A DNA stretch of 64,000 nucleotides from an uncultured Prochlorococcus sp. (GCF_902626525.1 NZ_CACOFR010000001.1:94188-158187), one strand, 5' to 3'. Positions 53,768 to 61,727 are shown, numbered from the stretch's first letter. Made by a program: numbers and translations. The notes: a model not told the origin generated them from the sequence alone.

Positions 53768-55132
53768 ATGAAACCAATGCCAATAAAATACTTTTTTTTA
53801 GGATTCAAAAAAGCTTTTGACTTTGAAGGGATCACAAATAGAGAGGAATTCGGATACTTCTTTTTATTTGATATTTTAAGTCTTGTATTTTTACTTTTTA
53901 TAGATTCCCTTATATTTGAAAACGCCATCTTTACAAATATTGGAATTTTCTTGGGAATTATCCCTAGAGTCTCAATAAGCATAAGAAGACTTCGAGATGC
54001 AGGAAAATCTGGATGGTGGTTCTTCTTCCCATTCCCATTACCTTTTTGGATTTGGGTATGGGATGTTTCAATTGATCAAACAAAATTAAGTGATTCCAAT
54101 AAAAGTAGTTCTAAAAATATTAATCAAAATTATAAAAAAGATATATCCTCAAAAGATTTATTAGAAAAATTAGGAAGGGTTGGAGAAGCTGATGGGCTTG
54201 GAGAGTTTAATTTTAGTAGATTTTTCGGAGGCATAAATAAACCTCATACAGTAGAGGAGATTGAAGAAAGTCTCATTGTCGGTACTAATTTTACTACGCC
54301 TAAAATTGAAGAGATTAGCCTTGATTATCCCCAACCCTGGTTATTTTTTAGATTGGTTACGGTCTCAATAGTCTTATTTTATGCATTTGTCATTGCATAC
54401 TATTATTTCGAAAATATCAATCTTGTTCCAGGACTAATTTTTAGTGGTTCATTCGCAGTACCAATATCAACATTATTTCTTTTTTTTGAATTAAACATTA
54501 GAAGAAATATCCCTCTTTGGCAAATATTGCGTTTGGTTTTATTTGGAGGGATTTTATCAATGTTTATAGCTCTTATTCTTTTTCAAAATACTGAAATTTT
54601 AAGCTATGCTTTTGGAGCATCCGCGGCTGGAATTATTGAAGAGCCAGCAAAATTGGGTGCACTTTTAATATTAATGAGAGGAGAAAGAATTAAAAAGTAT
54701 CCATATATTTTGAATGGATTGCTATTAGGAGCTGCGGTTGGCTGCGGATTTGCTGCTTTTGAATCAGCAGGATATGCCTTAAATATTGGTTTAGATTCTT
54801 CTGTCGATGAAATGATAGAGAATATACAAATCAGAGGAATTTTATCGCCTTTTGCTCATATTGTTTGGACTGCGGTGTCAGGAGCAGCAATGTGGAGAGT
54901 CTTAAAAGGAGGCCAATTTAAATTTAAATTACTTCAAAAAAATGAATTTTATAAACCTTTTAGCGTGATAGTTATTTGCCATTTTATTTGGAATTCAGGT
55001 CTAAATTTACCTTTTTTGGGAACATACATAATTTGTGGAGGCGTTGCATGGGTAGTTGCATTATCGTTAGTAAATCTCGGGATTAAACAAATTGCTGATG
55101 AAAAATCAGGAACAAAAGTTTTTGAAATCTGA
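53768..55132 (+). CDS. DUF805-PrsW fusion membrane protein
   Basis: 454 residues. Residues 1-100 are a DUF805 domain (FDFEGITNREEFGYFFLFD, RVSISIRRLRDAGKSGWWFF). After a polar linker (101-185) comes a PrsW-type intramembrane protease domain: IIEEPAK (Glu291-292), GCGFAAFES (Glu332), PFAHIVW (His364) and VICHFIWN (His405), in about eight helices. PrsW cleaves anti-sigma factors in Bacillus; the substrate here is unknown. DUF805 and PrsW are usually separate, so the DUF805 part may recruit or sense. Confidence 0.85.
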   Translation: MKPMPIKYFFLGFKKAFDFEGITNREEFGYFFLFDILSLVFLLFIDSLIFENAIFTNIGIFLGIIPRVSISIRRLRDAGKSGWWFFFPFPLPFWIWVWDVSIDQTKLSDSNKSSSKNINQNYKKDISSKDLLEKLGRVGEADGLGEFNFSRFFGGINKPHTVEEIEESLIVGTNFTTPKIEEISLDYPQPWLFFRLVTVSIVLFYAFVIAYYYFENINLVPGLIFSGSFAVPISTLFLFFELNIRRNIPLWQILRLVLFGGILSMFIALILFQNTEILSYAFGASAAGIIEEPAKLGALLILMRGERIKKYPYILNGLLLGAAVGCGFAAFESAGYALNIGLDSSVDEMIENIQIRGILSPFAHIVWTAVSGAAMWRVLKGGQFKFKLLQKNEFYKPFSVIVICHFIWNSGLNLPFLGTYIICGGVAWVVALSLVNLGIKQIADEKSGTKVFEI

Positions 55133-55228
55133 ATTTATCAATAGATTGCTTTTTCTCAGAGGTCCTTTTTGACATCAAACTGATATCAAGAGAGTTATAT
55201 CAATGGCAATGGCCAAAAGATTAATTAT

Positions 55229-55270
55229 TGACAGCTGATCTAAAATTTAAAAATAGCAAGCTTATTATTT
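55229..55270 (+). repeat. Junction repeat, hairpin decayed
   Basis: TTGACAGCTGATCTAAAATT keeps the 5' box; the hairpin is replaced by AAAAATAGCAAGCTT. Ends at the next ATG. Confidence 0.6.
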
Positions 55271-55417
55271 ATGAGATTTAAAGTATCTTTAAAAAAGGAT
55301 GGAAAAGAATTTGATGAGGTAGTAATTGCAAATAATAAGCAAGACGCAATAAAGGTTGCTCTAAAAAATAATCCTGATTCAGAAGCGATTAATTCAGATT
55401 GGACATTTAAGCTTTAA
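55271..55417 (+). CDS. Small alpha/beta protein, 48 residues
   Basis: MRFKVSLKKDGKEFDEVVIA, NNKQDAIKVALKNNPDSEAI. A strand-strand-helix-strand layout; soluble. Unknown function. It is followed by a 9-codon MKRLKLVIN scrap at 55421. Confidence 0.6.
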   Translation: MRFKVSLKKDGKEFDEVVIANNKQDAIKVALKNNPDSEAINSDWTFKL

Positions 55418-55449
55418 AAAATGAAACGCTTAAAACTCGTAATTAATTA

Positions 55450-55875
55450 ATGAATAAAACTAACACTTGGTTAATTAGAGTATTTGCTGTTGTTCTTATT
55501 TGTGTTTGCCTTATCGCATATCTAAATTCACAAAAGCAACCATCCTTGCTTCGTCCAAAACCTAGTATTGAGAATTTGGAATATAAAGCATTCTTACTCC
55601 GTCCAAAACCTAGTATTGAGGATTTGGAATATAAAGCATTAGATAAGAAAAGGGCAAATGCTGAATTTGCTGCGAATAGGGATTATGTGGACTATGAAAA
55701 ATTTGGAAGTATAATTTTTTGCAATACTTCATTCAATAGTCGGATTGAATCAGCAAACTATTCGAAACAAATGGAATTATATATTTCTGGAAAAGAAGCA
55801 GATTTATCAGAATGGGACACTGCTATAAAAGATTATGAAAATGAAAGATCAAAATGTAGAGACTTTAATCCTTAA
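55450..55875 (+). CDS. Membrane-anchored protein with tandem repeat
   Basis: 141 residues: helix (VFAVVLICVCLIAYL), then a 16-residue unit LLRPKPSIENLEYKAF repeated once (55546-55593, 55594-55641, 48 bp), then a polar domain with two Cys (IIFCNTSF, SKCRDFNP). Same design as 45177 and 45625. The repeat likely lengthens the stalk between membrane and domain. Confidence 0.65.
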   Translation: MNKTNTWLIRVFAVVLICVCLIAYLNSQKQPSLLRPKPSIENLEYKAFLLRPKPSIEDLEYKALDKKRANAEFAANRDYVDYEKFGSIIFCNTSFNSRIESANYSKQMELYISGKEADLSEWDTAIKDYENERSKCRDFNP

Positions 55876-55943
55876 ATAAGACGCTTACTACTTGCACCGC
55901 ATTTTGACAGTTGATCTGACATAGAGATTTAAATCCCTTTTTT
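55870..55943 (+). repeat. Signal-start scrap plus junction repeat
   Basis: ACGCTTACTACTTGCACCGC (55881-55900) is the broken signal-start sequence; TTGACAGTTGATCTGACATA follows at 55904, then GAGATTTAAATCCC and T6 to the next ATG. Confidence 0.7.
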
Positions 55944-56003
55944 ATGGATAAAAAATTTATTGCTAAAAAGATTATGACTATAGTTATTTCTTTGATTGGT
56001 TAA
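55944..56003 (+). CDS. Conserved 19-residue peptide, copy 3
   Basis: MDKKFIAKKIMTIVISLIG right after the junction repeat, equivalent to 40998 and 45929. Confidence 0.55.
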   Translation: MDKKFIAKKIMTIVISLIG

Positions 56004-56090
56004 ATCAAAAGCTTGATTGTCTCATTTTTGCATTAATTTAGGAAAACACACTCATCAACAATGACATTATTTAATTCTTAAGATGAAATA

Positions 56091-56648
56091 ATGGATATAG
56101 ATCAAAAGCTAATAAAATTACTTCTTGATAAACCAAATTCAAAAGATATTTTATTATTAGCTACAAAACTTGAGGGCAATTCTAATTTCATTCTTAGTAA
56201 AGATATTGAAAAATTACAGGGAATATGGGAGTTAAGGTGGAGCAGTTCTAATGCTCCATTTTTAAATTATTCTCCATTAGTAGATAATCTACAAATCTTG
56301 GATCCCTTAAAGTCAAGTGCCATGAACTTGCTTAAACCAAGAGGTATTAATGCAATTGTTGGGACAGGTATCATTGCCAAGTTAAAACCAATCAATGATA
56401 TTAGAGTTGGAGTTGAATTTACTCATGCTGGATTAATAGGTCCCCAAATAGGATTCAATAAAGTAAAAGCATTAGCAGAAATAAAAAAAGAGCAAAAAGG
56501 ATGGCTCGATATCACCTATTTAAGTAAGGAGCTAAGAATATGTAGAGGAGATAAAGGGACATTATTTGTATTAAAAAAAAGAAGCGATGAAAGATTATTT
56601 AAAAGATTCCGAGGATTTATTGATAAGATTGCGACTAAAAAAGAATGA
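56091..56648 (+). CDS. PAP/fibrillin family protein
   Basis: 185 residues: LQGIWELRWSSSNAPFLNYS, NLQILDPLKSSAMNLLKPRG, RVGVEFTHAGLIGPQIGFNK, then a C-terminal strand LRICRGDKGTLFVLKK (DxGTLFVL is the family end motif). Fibrillins are lipocalin-like proteins on thylakoids and lipid droplets, binding lipids or quinones and aiding stress tolerance. In the island, behind the 19-residue peptide. Confidence 0.85.
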   Translation: MDIDQKLIKLLLDKPNSKDILLLATKLEGNSNFILSKDIEKLQGIWELRWSSSNAPFLNYSPLVDNLQILDPLKSSAMNLLKPRGINAIVGTGIIAKLKPINDIRVGVEFTHAGLIGPQIGFNKVKALAEIKKEQKGWLDITYLSKELRICRGDKGTLFVLKKRSDERLFKRFRGFIDKIATKKE

Positions 56649-56694
56649 ACATAGCTACTCATACAAAAAAAGGATTTTTATACCAAAATAAAAT

Positions 56695-56940
56695 ATGAAT
56701 GAAGAACATTGGCTAATAAATTCCAGTAGATCAAGAGTAAAAAGATTCATAATAAATAAACTAAATAAAGATAAATTCTTCGAATATATGTTTGTTGATA
56801 CTGGAAAAATAGTTGGTGCATTAGGAAAAGAACCACCGGTAATGCAAAAAAGAGAAGAATTGAAGATTGAAAAGGCTCGTGAAGAATGGAAAAAGTTAAT
56901 TAGTCAGGGTTGGAGAGTCATACCAGAAGTATGGCTATAA
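56695..56940 (+). CDS. DUF1651 family protein
   Basis: 81 residues: EEHWLINSSRSRVKRFIINK, FFEYMFVDTGKIVGALGKEP, KIEKAREEWKKLISQGWRV. It starts a block (gene, 61-bp hairpin, tRNA scar) that is repeated at 59676. Confidence 0.85.
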   Translation: MNEEHWLINSSRSRVKRFIINKLNKDKFFEYMFVDTGKIVGALGKEPPVMQKREELKIEKAREEWKKLISQGWRVIPEVWL

Positions 56941-57001
56941 CGGGCGAGCTAACCTCTAAAGTTATCCAAATTTATACAAATACTAGCCCATTCCTCGCCC
57001 G
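56941..57001 (+). terminator. 61-bp hairpin after DUF1651
   Basis: CGGGCGAG (56941-56948) pairs with CTCGCCCG (56994-57001) directly behind the stop codon. A homologous hairpin of the same length follows the DUF1651 gene at 59676. Probably a terminator, but it lacks a strong T-run. Confidence 0.6.
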
Positions 57002-57025
57002 CAGCATTTTTGAGACAAATGAGAA

Positions 57026-57122
57026 ATAAAAAAGCTAGTTAGGAGACTCGCTATTATGAATTGTTTTTTAAGAGTCGAAGCGACAGGATTCGAACCTACG
57101 ATCTGGGACTCCTAAAGGATCC
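57026..57122 (-). repeat. tRNA-Pro scar 8
   Basis: Hairpin GCTAGTtaggagACTCGC, spacer, then GCGACAGGATTCGAACCTAC and GGGACTCCTAAAGGATCC. The T-arm is intact; the anticodon arm has drifted. Confidence 0.7.
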
Positions 57123-57265
57123 GCCCTCCAATTTGAGACATTTGACTAAATAAATAAGTCAGGTTCTCGCTTTGCCTACTTCTATCTTCAAATTTTAGAT
57201 AAAGTACCTAGTTTTAATTATTTATTTAAACGCTATTATTTTTAGCTAATAACAGGATTAAAAAA

Positions 57266-57370
57266 ATGATGAAACTCGCTATCGTTTTCTTACCAATAGT
57301 CTTTGCAATAATATGGATGCTGTTTATTGGGCTAAATATAAATAAATTAAATAAAAAAATCAATTATTAA
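57266..57370 (+). CDS. Single-helix peptide, 34 residues
   Basis: MMKLAIVFLPIVFAIIWMLF then IGLNINKLNKKINY: one helix and a basic tail. Confidence 0.45.
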   Translation: MMKLAIVFLPIVFAIIWMLFIGLNINKLNKKINY

Positions 57371-57390
57371 ATGAGTCTTCCACTGTTTAT

Positions 57391-57504
57391 CTAAATTCCG
57401 TCCTCGTCCTCACCAAATGGGCTATATCTAATATCCCAAATTAATACAATAGCTGTTGAAAGTAGCAATAAACTAAAAATAACTTGTGGAGGTGGGAATA
57501 TCAT
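57391..57504 (-). CDS. Single-helix membrane peptide, 37 residues
   Basis: MIFPPPQVIFSLLLLSTAIV, LIWDIRYSPFGEDEDGI. A dead relative lies at 28107. It follows the next gene's stop by one base on the same strand. Confidence 0.55.
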   Translation of the reverse strand: MIFPPPQVIFSLLLLSTAIVLIWDIRYSPFGEDEDGI

Positions 57505-57505
57505 T

Positions 57506-57589
57506 TTAAAGTTTTACTGATTGAATAAGTCTTTGAATTAAAGCTAGTAGTATCACAGCTACTAGAAGGCCAATATTATGATTTTTCAT
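57506..57589 (-). CDS. Single-helix peptide, 27 residues
   Basis: MKNHNIGLLVAVILLALIQR then LIQSVKL. Upstream partner of the 37-residue gene. Confidence 0.45.
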   Translation of the reverse strand: MKNHNIGLLVAVILLALIQRLIQSVKL

Positions 57590-57604
57590 TAATCGAGTAT
57601 AGAA

Positions 57605-57672
57605 AAAACTAGAGAAGAATGAGAAAAGTTAATTAGTCAGAATTGGAGGGTTACCAAGGAGGTATGTAATAA
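57605..57672 (+). pseudogene. C-terminal fragment of DUF1651
   Basis: TREE, TGA, EKLISQNWRVTKEV aligns with the end of the protein at 56695 (REEWKKLISQGWRVIPEV); Trp TGG became TGA. Confidence 0.5.
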
Positions 57673-57723
57673 ACATAGTGCTAATTATCGATTAAGCCTA
57701 ATAGGTATATCAATGCTATACAA

Positions 57724-57756
57724 ATAATCGCTAAATAATCGCTAAATAATCGCTAA
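57724..57756. repeat. 11-bp tandem repeat, three units
   Basis: AATCGCTAAAT occurs three times in a row, the last truncated. Likely slippage product near the end of the leftward gene. Confidence 0.7.
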
Positions 57757-57766
57757 GCTTTCTAGT

Positions 57767-58090
57767 TTAATTATTTTTAATTTCAGCATCGAAGTCTTTA
57801 TTTTTATTCTTAAGTGCTTCTTCCTTCATTTTTTTTGTCAGGTCAAAAGAATAATATCCACCAATTAGCTGAAGTGGAATCTTAAACTCTGGTTTGAATT
57901 TTGTTTCTCTAGCCAAAGAAAGAATTATGAATCCAGCTACAAATACGAATAAATAAGGGAACAAAGCAAGTTTCAATGATCTTTGCCTAATCCCCCAAAC
58001 TAAAGATGATAAGGGAGAAACAACTCCAACAAATATTCCTATTAGGGTGGGGTTACATTGCTCTCTTCTCTCAGTTGGTGTTTGTCTCAT
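57767..58090 (-). CDS. Membrane hypothetical protein, 107 residues
   Basis: Two hydrophobic segments (about 15-35 and 42-60), and a charged Lys-rich tail (KKMKEEALKNKNKDFDAEIK). It follows the Imm17-like gene by 20 bases on the same strand, suggesting joint expression. Function unknown. Confidence 0.55.
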   Translation of the reverse strand: MRQTPTERREQCNPTLIGIFVGVVSPLSSLVWGIRQRSLKLALFPYLFVFVAGFIILSLARETKFKPEFKIPLQLIGGYYSFDLTKKMKEEALKNKNKDFDAEIKNN

Positions 58091-58110
58091 TTTATAAATT
58101 AGGATTTAGT

Positions 58111-58305
58111 TTAGAACCCATTAATGCCTAAGGCTATTAACAGAATACCCAAAATCGAATAAAAAATTCTGGCTCCTTTTTTACCTCTACACATAGATAA
58201 AACTCCTTTAGCTTTGGGATGATTCCAAAACCAATTCCAATTACTTCGTGCTGCTAATAAAGTAAAAAAACCTCCAAAAATGCAAAATAATTCATCTATT
58301 TCCAT
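58111..58305 (-). CDS. Imm17-like small membrane protein
   Basis: 64 residues: FGGFFTLLAARSNWNWFWNH, then GKKGARIFYSILGILLIALG. The glycine-lysine-glycine-alanine-arginine turn before a final helix resembles immunity protein 17 (Imm17). Immunity proteins protect against contact-dependent toxins, but no toxin is seen nearby, so the role is open. Confidence 0.55.
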   Translation of the reverse strand: MEIDELFCIFGGFFTLLAARSNWNWFWNHPKAKGVLSMCRGKKGARIFYSILGILLIALGINGF

Positions 58306-58507
58306 TGCTTATTATTTTTAAAATATTTACTTTAAGTTATTAGAAAAAATACCTCTTGATAAGAAAATATTTACAACCTTAAACATGTGACCGAATACGC
58401 TTAAAGAACTAGTAAATTAACAAAATAAAAATTAATCCTAATGAATGTTTTTATAGAGAATTATTTTTTAAGTATTTTTTATTAATGTATAGCTTGAACA
58501 TTAAAAT

Positions 58508-59182
58508 ATGGTTTTAAAATTCTATAAATATCCAAATAAATTTTTAAGCTTAATCAAGATTTCAATAATGGTTGGATTGTTTTTGTTTTTACCATTAAAT
58601 ACTCGATCTTTATTTGCTGAGAAAAAATCAAATTGTAGTTTAGCTCCACCTATTGGCTCAGTTTTCAAGTGGAATGGCCCCGATTCTTGGGAATTATCTA
58701 TTACGCTTAGAGAATTTAAAAATAATGATAAATTTCTAACTGAAAAAATTGGATTACTAAAACTTAAGGCTGCTGAAGAATTTAGTAACTTTTTTTCTGT
58801 TTCTATAAAAAAAGAGACGATTGAAGAAGATCAAATTATCCAAGACTTTAATAAGTCTGTGGAATCTTTTACCATTGCCCGGAACTTTGATTGGAATGGT
58901 ATGAAACCAATACTTGTATCTATGAAAAGCTTCCATTGTTATGATGACGATCAAATTGTTTTATCTGGGAAATGGACTTCTAATTCTTTGGCGAATGCCT
59001 ATAGACATATAGATCTAGAAAAAGCTTGGGATGAACTAATAGAGTTAGATTTTGTAATGGGAGAAGATTCAATATTCGAAGATAAAAAGTTTAATAAAAA
59101 GTTTCCTAAGTTAGACGAAACAGATGATCCGGAATACATTAGAAATGCAATCACACATATAAAAAAAGTAAGAGGTTTATAA
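58508..59182 (+). CDS. Secreted hypothetical protein, 224 residues
   Basis: Signal peptide or anchor at about 17-37 (IKISIMVGLFLFLPLN), then an acidic exported domain with two Cys (KSNCSLAPP, FHCYDDD). No family recognised. Confidence 0.6.
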   Translation: MVLKFYKYPNKFLSLIKISIMVGLFLFLPLNTRSLFAEKKSNCSLAPPIGSVFKWNGPDSWELSITLREFKNNDKFLTEKIGLLKLKAAEEFSNFFSVSIKKETIEEDQIIQDFNKSVESFTIARNFDWNGMKPILVSMKSFHCYDDDQIVLSGKWTSNSLANAYRHIDLEKAWDELIELDFVMGEDSIFEDKKFNKKFPKLDETDDPEYIRNAITHIKKVRGL

Positions 59183-59268
59183 TTAAAATCATTGATTTTT
59201 CGATTAATTGAAATAATTAATTGTCTTGCAAACTTGGACTGATACGTATGACCGTTTTGACTAAATTA

Positions 59269-59664
59269 ATGAAAAGCATACTACTTCCACTACTAGTTTC
59301 CCTCGCTTTACCTAATTCTGAATCAGCATTCGCATCATTGCCAAGAGTTTTTATAAAAGATTGCTATGACGGGGATACTTGTACTAGTTTAAAGGGCGAA
59401 AAGATAAGACTTGCATGTATAGATACTCCAGAGCTAAAAGGTTGGAATGCGGATCCTATTCCAGCTAAAGAAGCAAGAGATTTTGTGAATAAATTAGTAG
59501 CTAATGAAGAAGTTTCTTTTAAAAGAATCACTAATGATAGATATGGAAGAACTATTGGTGAATTATTTAAAAATGAAGTAAATATTCAAGAACTTATCGT
59601 TGAAAAAGGATATGGGAAGATATATAAGAAATATGCACACCAATGTGAATGGAGTAAGAAATAA
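59269..59664 (+). CDS. Secreted staphylococcal-nuclease-like enzyme
   Basis: 131 residues from ATG 59269, which yields the signal peptide MKSILLPLLVSLALPNSESA; earlier starts at 59221 and 59248 would spoil it. The SNase core has DGDTC, RLACIDTPELKG (Arg, Asp and Glu of the active site) and DRYGRTIGEL (second Arg). It should cut DNA or RNA outside the cell or in the periplasm. Its signal belongs to the mobile MKxxLLP(L) type of this region. Two late Cys positions may form a disulfide. Confidence 0.88.
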   Translation: MKSILLPLLVSLALPNSESAFASLPRVFIKDCYDGDTCTSLKGEKIRLACIDTPELKGWNADPIPAKEARDFVNKLVANEEVSFKRITNDRYGRTIGELFKNEVNIQELIVEKGYGKIYKKYAHQCEWSKK

Positions 59665-59675
59665 AAGGAAAATAA

Positions 59676-59966
59676 ATGGATAAAGACTCGAGAAAGGTAA
59701 CTGAGGAGCCATTATTAATATGTCCTAACTGGACTGAGGTAAGAAGATTTACAAAGAAAAAGAATAATAAGAATAATATGGATAAGTTTTTTGAGTATAT
59801 TTTTGTTGATTCTGGAATTGTTGTTGGTTCGAATAGTGAATCACCACCGCTTATGAAAACTAGAAAGGAAATTAAAACTGAAGATGTACGCAAAGAGTAC
59901 CAAAAATTAATTACGGCAGGTTGGCAGGTTAATGAGCCAAAATGGATGTTATTACGGGCGAGCTGA
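59676..59966 (+). CDS. DUF1651 family protein
   Basis: 96 residues: PLLICPNWTEVRRFTKKKNN, FFEYIFVDSGIVVGSNSESP, KTEDVRKEYQKLITAGWQV. Closest to 39004. It starts 11 bases after the nuclease stop, and its C-terminus runs into the following 61-bp hairpin. Confidence 0.85.
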   Translation: MDKDSRKVTEEPLLICPNWTEVRRFTKKKNNKNNMDKFFEYIFVDSGIVVGSNSESPPLMKTRKEIKTEDVRKEYQKLITAGWQVNEPKWMLLRAS

Positions 59967-60015
59967 CCTCCAAAGTTATCCAAAGCTGTACAAATCCTCG
60001 CATATTCCTCGTCCG
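59955..60015 (+). terminator. 61-bp hairpin after DUF1651
   Basis: CGGGCGAG (59955-59962) pairs with CTCGTCCG (60008-60015); same length and middle sequence as 56941-57001. It overlaps the last codons of the DUF1651 gene. Confidence 0.6.
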
Positions 60016-60042
60016 AAGAAATTTCAAGACAAATGAGAAATC

Positions 60043-60131
60043 AAAAAGCGAGTTGGGAGACTCGCTAGTATGACTTGGTTTTTTATTAGAGTCGGGGCGA
60101 CAGGATTCGAACCTGCGACCTAGTGCTCCTA
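60043..60131 (-). repeat. tRNA-Pro scar 9
   Basis: Hairpin GCGAGTtgggagACTCGC, spacer TAGTATGACTTGG, then GGGGCGACAGGATTCGAACC and CTAGTGCTCCTAAATACC. One of the best preserved copies. It is the last one, near the right side of the scar ladder. Confidence 0.8.
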
Positions 60132-60158
60132 AATACCTTACTTTAATTTTTGAATTTT

Positions 60159-61727
60159 TTATTTAAACCCATCCTTTTTTAGTCTTAGATATTCTTTTAG
60201 CGCAAGTTTCGGAGCTGTCCATATTGTGGAAATTATTAAAGGAGTCACAGGAACTGCTGTTATGACAATAAATGCTTGAAGAGCATCGATACTTGTTTTA
60301 TCTCCAACTTCTGATCCGATTCTTAAAAGAGCTATTGTAAGAAAACCTATCATCAATGCCCAAAATAACCTTATCTTTTTTGGAGGATTTTCCTGGCCAC
60401 TAACAACAATTGCAGCTGCATAACTTATTGAATCGGCACTTGTGCACATAAATAAGACAATAAGTAATATTGATATTGGTATCATTAAAACTGATAAAGG
60501 CAATTGACTTAAAATTGAGAACAATACTCCTGCTTCTCCACCCTCTACTAACTCTTTTGACAATAAATTAGGATTATTTAATTCAAGAAATATGCCATTA
60601 CCCCCAAGGATAGTGAACCATAAGTTAGTCACAAATGGACAAATAATGCAAACTACAATTATTAATTCTTTAATAGTACGACCTTTACTCACCCCGGCAG
60701 TAAACAATCCCATTAAAGGGGCATATCCTAAGAACCATCCCCAATAAAAAATAGTCCAGCCTTTTACCCAATCATCATTAGGATTTGGTAAAGCAAGTTT
60801 TTTAAGATCGCTTAAGTATAAAAAATTACCACTAAAAAAATGCTTAATTAACCAAAAAGTAGGTCCACTCAATAAAAGAATTGCACCTAGAACGATGGTC
60901 AGCCAAATATTAATTTCAGAGAGAAATTTAATACCTTTTTGAATACCACTTAATGTTGATATTGTGAAAATCAAAGTTAAAACCAAAACTATAAAAGTTT
61001 GCAAAAAACTATTATTTGATAAAAAAGATAAATTTCCAGCAGCATTACTTAATTGGAGTGATAAAAATCCTAAAGGGCCAACAGTACCTGCTATCGCTGC
61101 AACGACAGACAATCCGTCAGTAATATCTCCAACTAATCCTTCAACAATTCTTTTTGGAAATATTGGTATTAATAAGCTTCTTGGTCTAAGAGGGTAACCA
61201 TTTTGAGAAAGTAAAGAGAAAGTTATAGTTACAGTTGTTGCAACTAATCCCCAAGCAAGAAAACCCCAGTGAAGAAAACTAACTGCTAAAGAAGGATCAA
61301 TAGCCTGTTCTGTTCCACCAGTAATATCTGAAAAATAACTAGCGGGACTTAAAAAGTGCATCAAAGGCTCAGCAGCAGACCAAAAAACCCCACCTCCGGC
61401 AAGAAGTGTACATATTAAAACTGCACACCAATCAAAAAAGTTAAGCGATGATTTTGCATCAGGTCCCCCAATTCTTAAAGATCCGATAGGAGAAAATCCT
61501 AAAAATAATCCAACAATGCATATCCCAACTACCATTAATATCCAAATAGAACCAAAATTTGTCAAAGTAAAATCTCTGGCATAATAAGTAATTCTCTCAG
61601 CAAAGTTTAAATTTATAGAACAAATAACCAGAAAGATGATTAGAGGCAAACCCCCTATTATTAGTGATTTACTTCTCAAAGATTGATCACTTAAAAACTC
61701 TTTCGCACTTTTTACAGCTTTATACAT
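60159..61727 (-). CDS. BCCT-family transporter (betaine/choline type)
   Basis: 522 residues, 12 helices. The BCCT signature lies in WTIFYWGWFLGYAPLMGLFT and SKGRTIKELI. FWSAAEPLMHFLSP matches the early conserved block. Such carriers take up glycine betaine, choline or carnitine, often for osmotic balance; substrate not certain. It is a full-length, well-conserved gene at the right of the scar ladder. Confidence 0.92.
   Translation of the reverse strand: MYKAVKSAKEFLSDQSLRSKSLIIGGLPLIIFLVICSINLNFAERITYYARDFTLTNFGSIWILMVVGICIVGLFLGFSPIGSLRIGGPDAKSSLNFFDWCAVLICTLLAGGGVFWSAAEPLMHFLSPASYFSDITGGTEQAIDPSLAVSFLHWGFLAWGLVATTVTITFSLLSQNGYPLRPRSLLIPIFPKRIVEGLVGDITDGLSVVAAIAGTVGPLGFLSLQLSNAAGNLSFLSNNSFLQTFIVLVLTLIFTISTLSGIQKGIKFLSEINIWLTIVLGAILLLSGPTFWLIKHFFSGNFLYLSDLKKLALPNPNDDWVKGWTIFYWGWFLGYAPLMGLFTAGVSKGRTIKELIIVVCIICPFVTNLWFTILGGNGIFLELNNPNLLSKELVEGGEAGVLFSILSQLPLSVLMIPISILLIVLFMCTSADSISYAAAIVVSGQENPPKKIRLFWALMIGFLTIALLRIGSEVGDKTSIDALQAFIVITAVPVTPLIISTIWTAPKLALKEYLRLKKDGFK

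Noticed and set aside
57700..57760. CRISPR-like short repeats
   Set aside because: Only three 11-bp units in direct contact, without spacers; simple slippage. No CRISPR array or cas gene was seen anywhere in the window.
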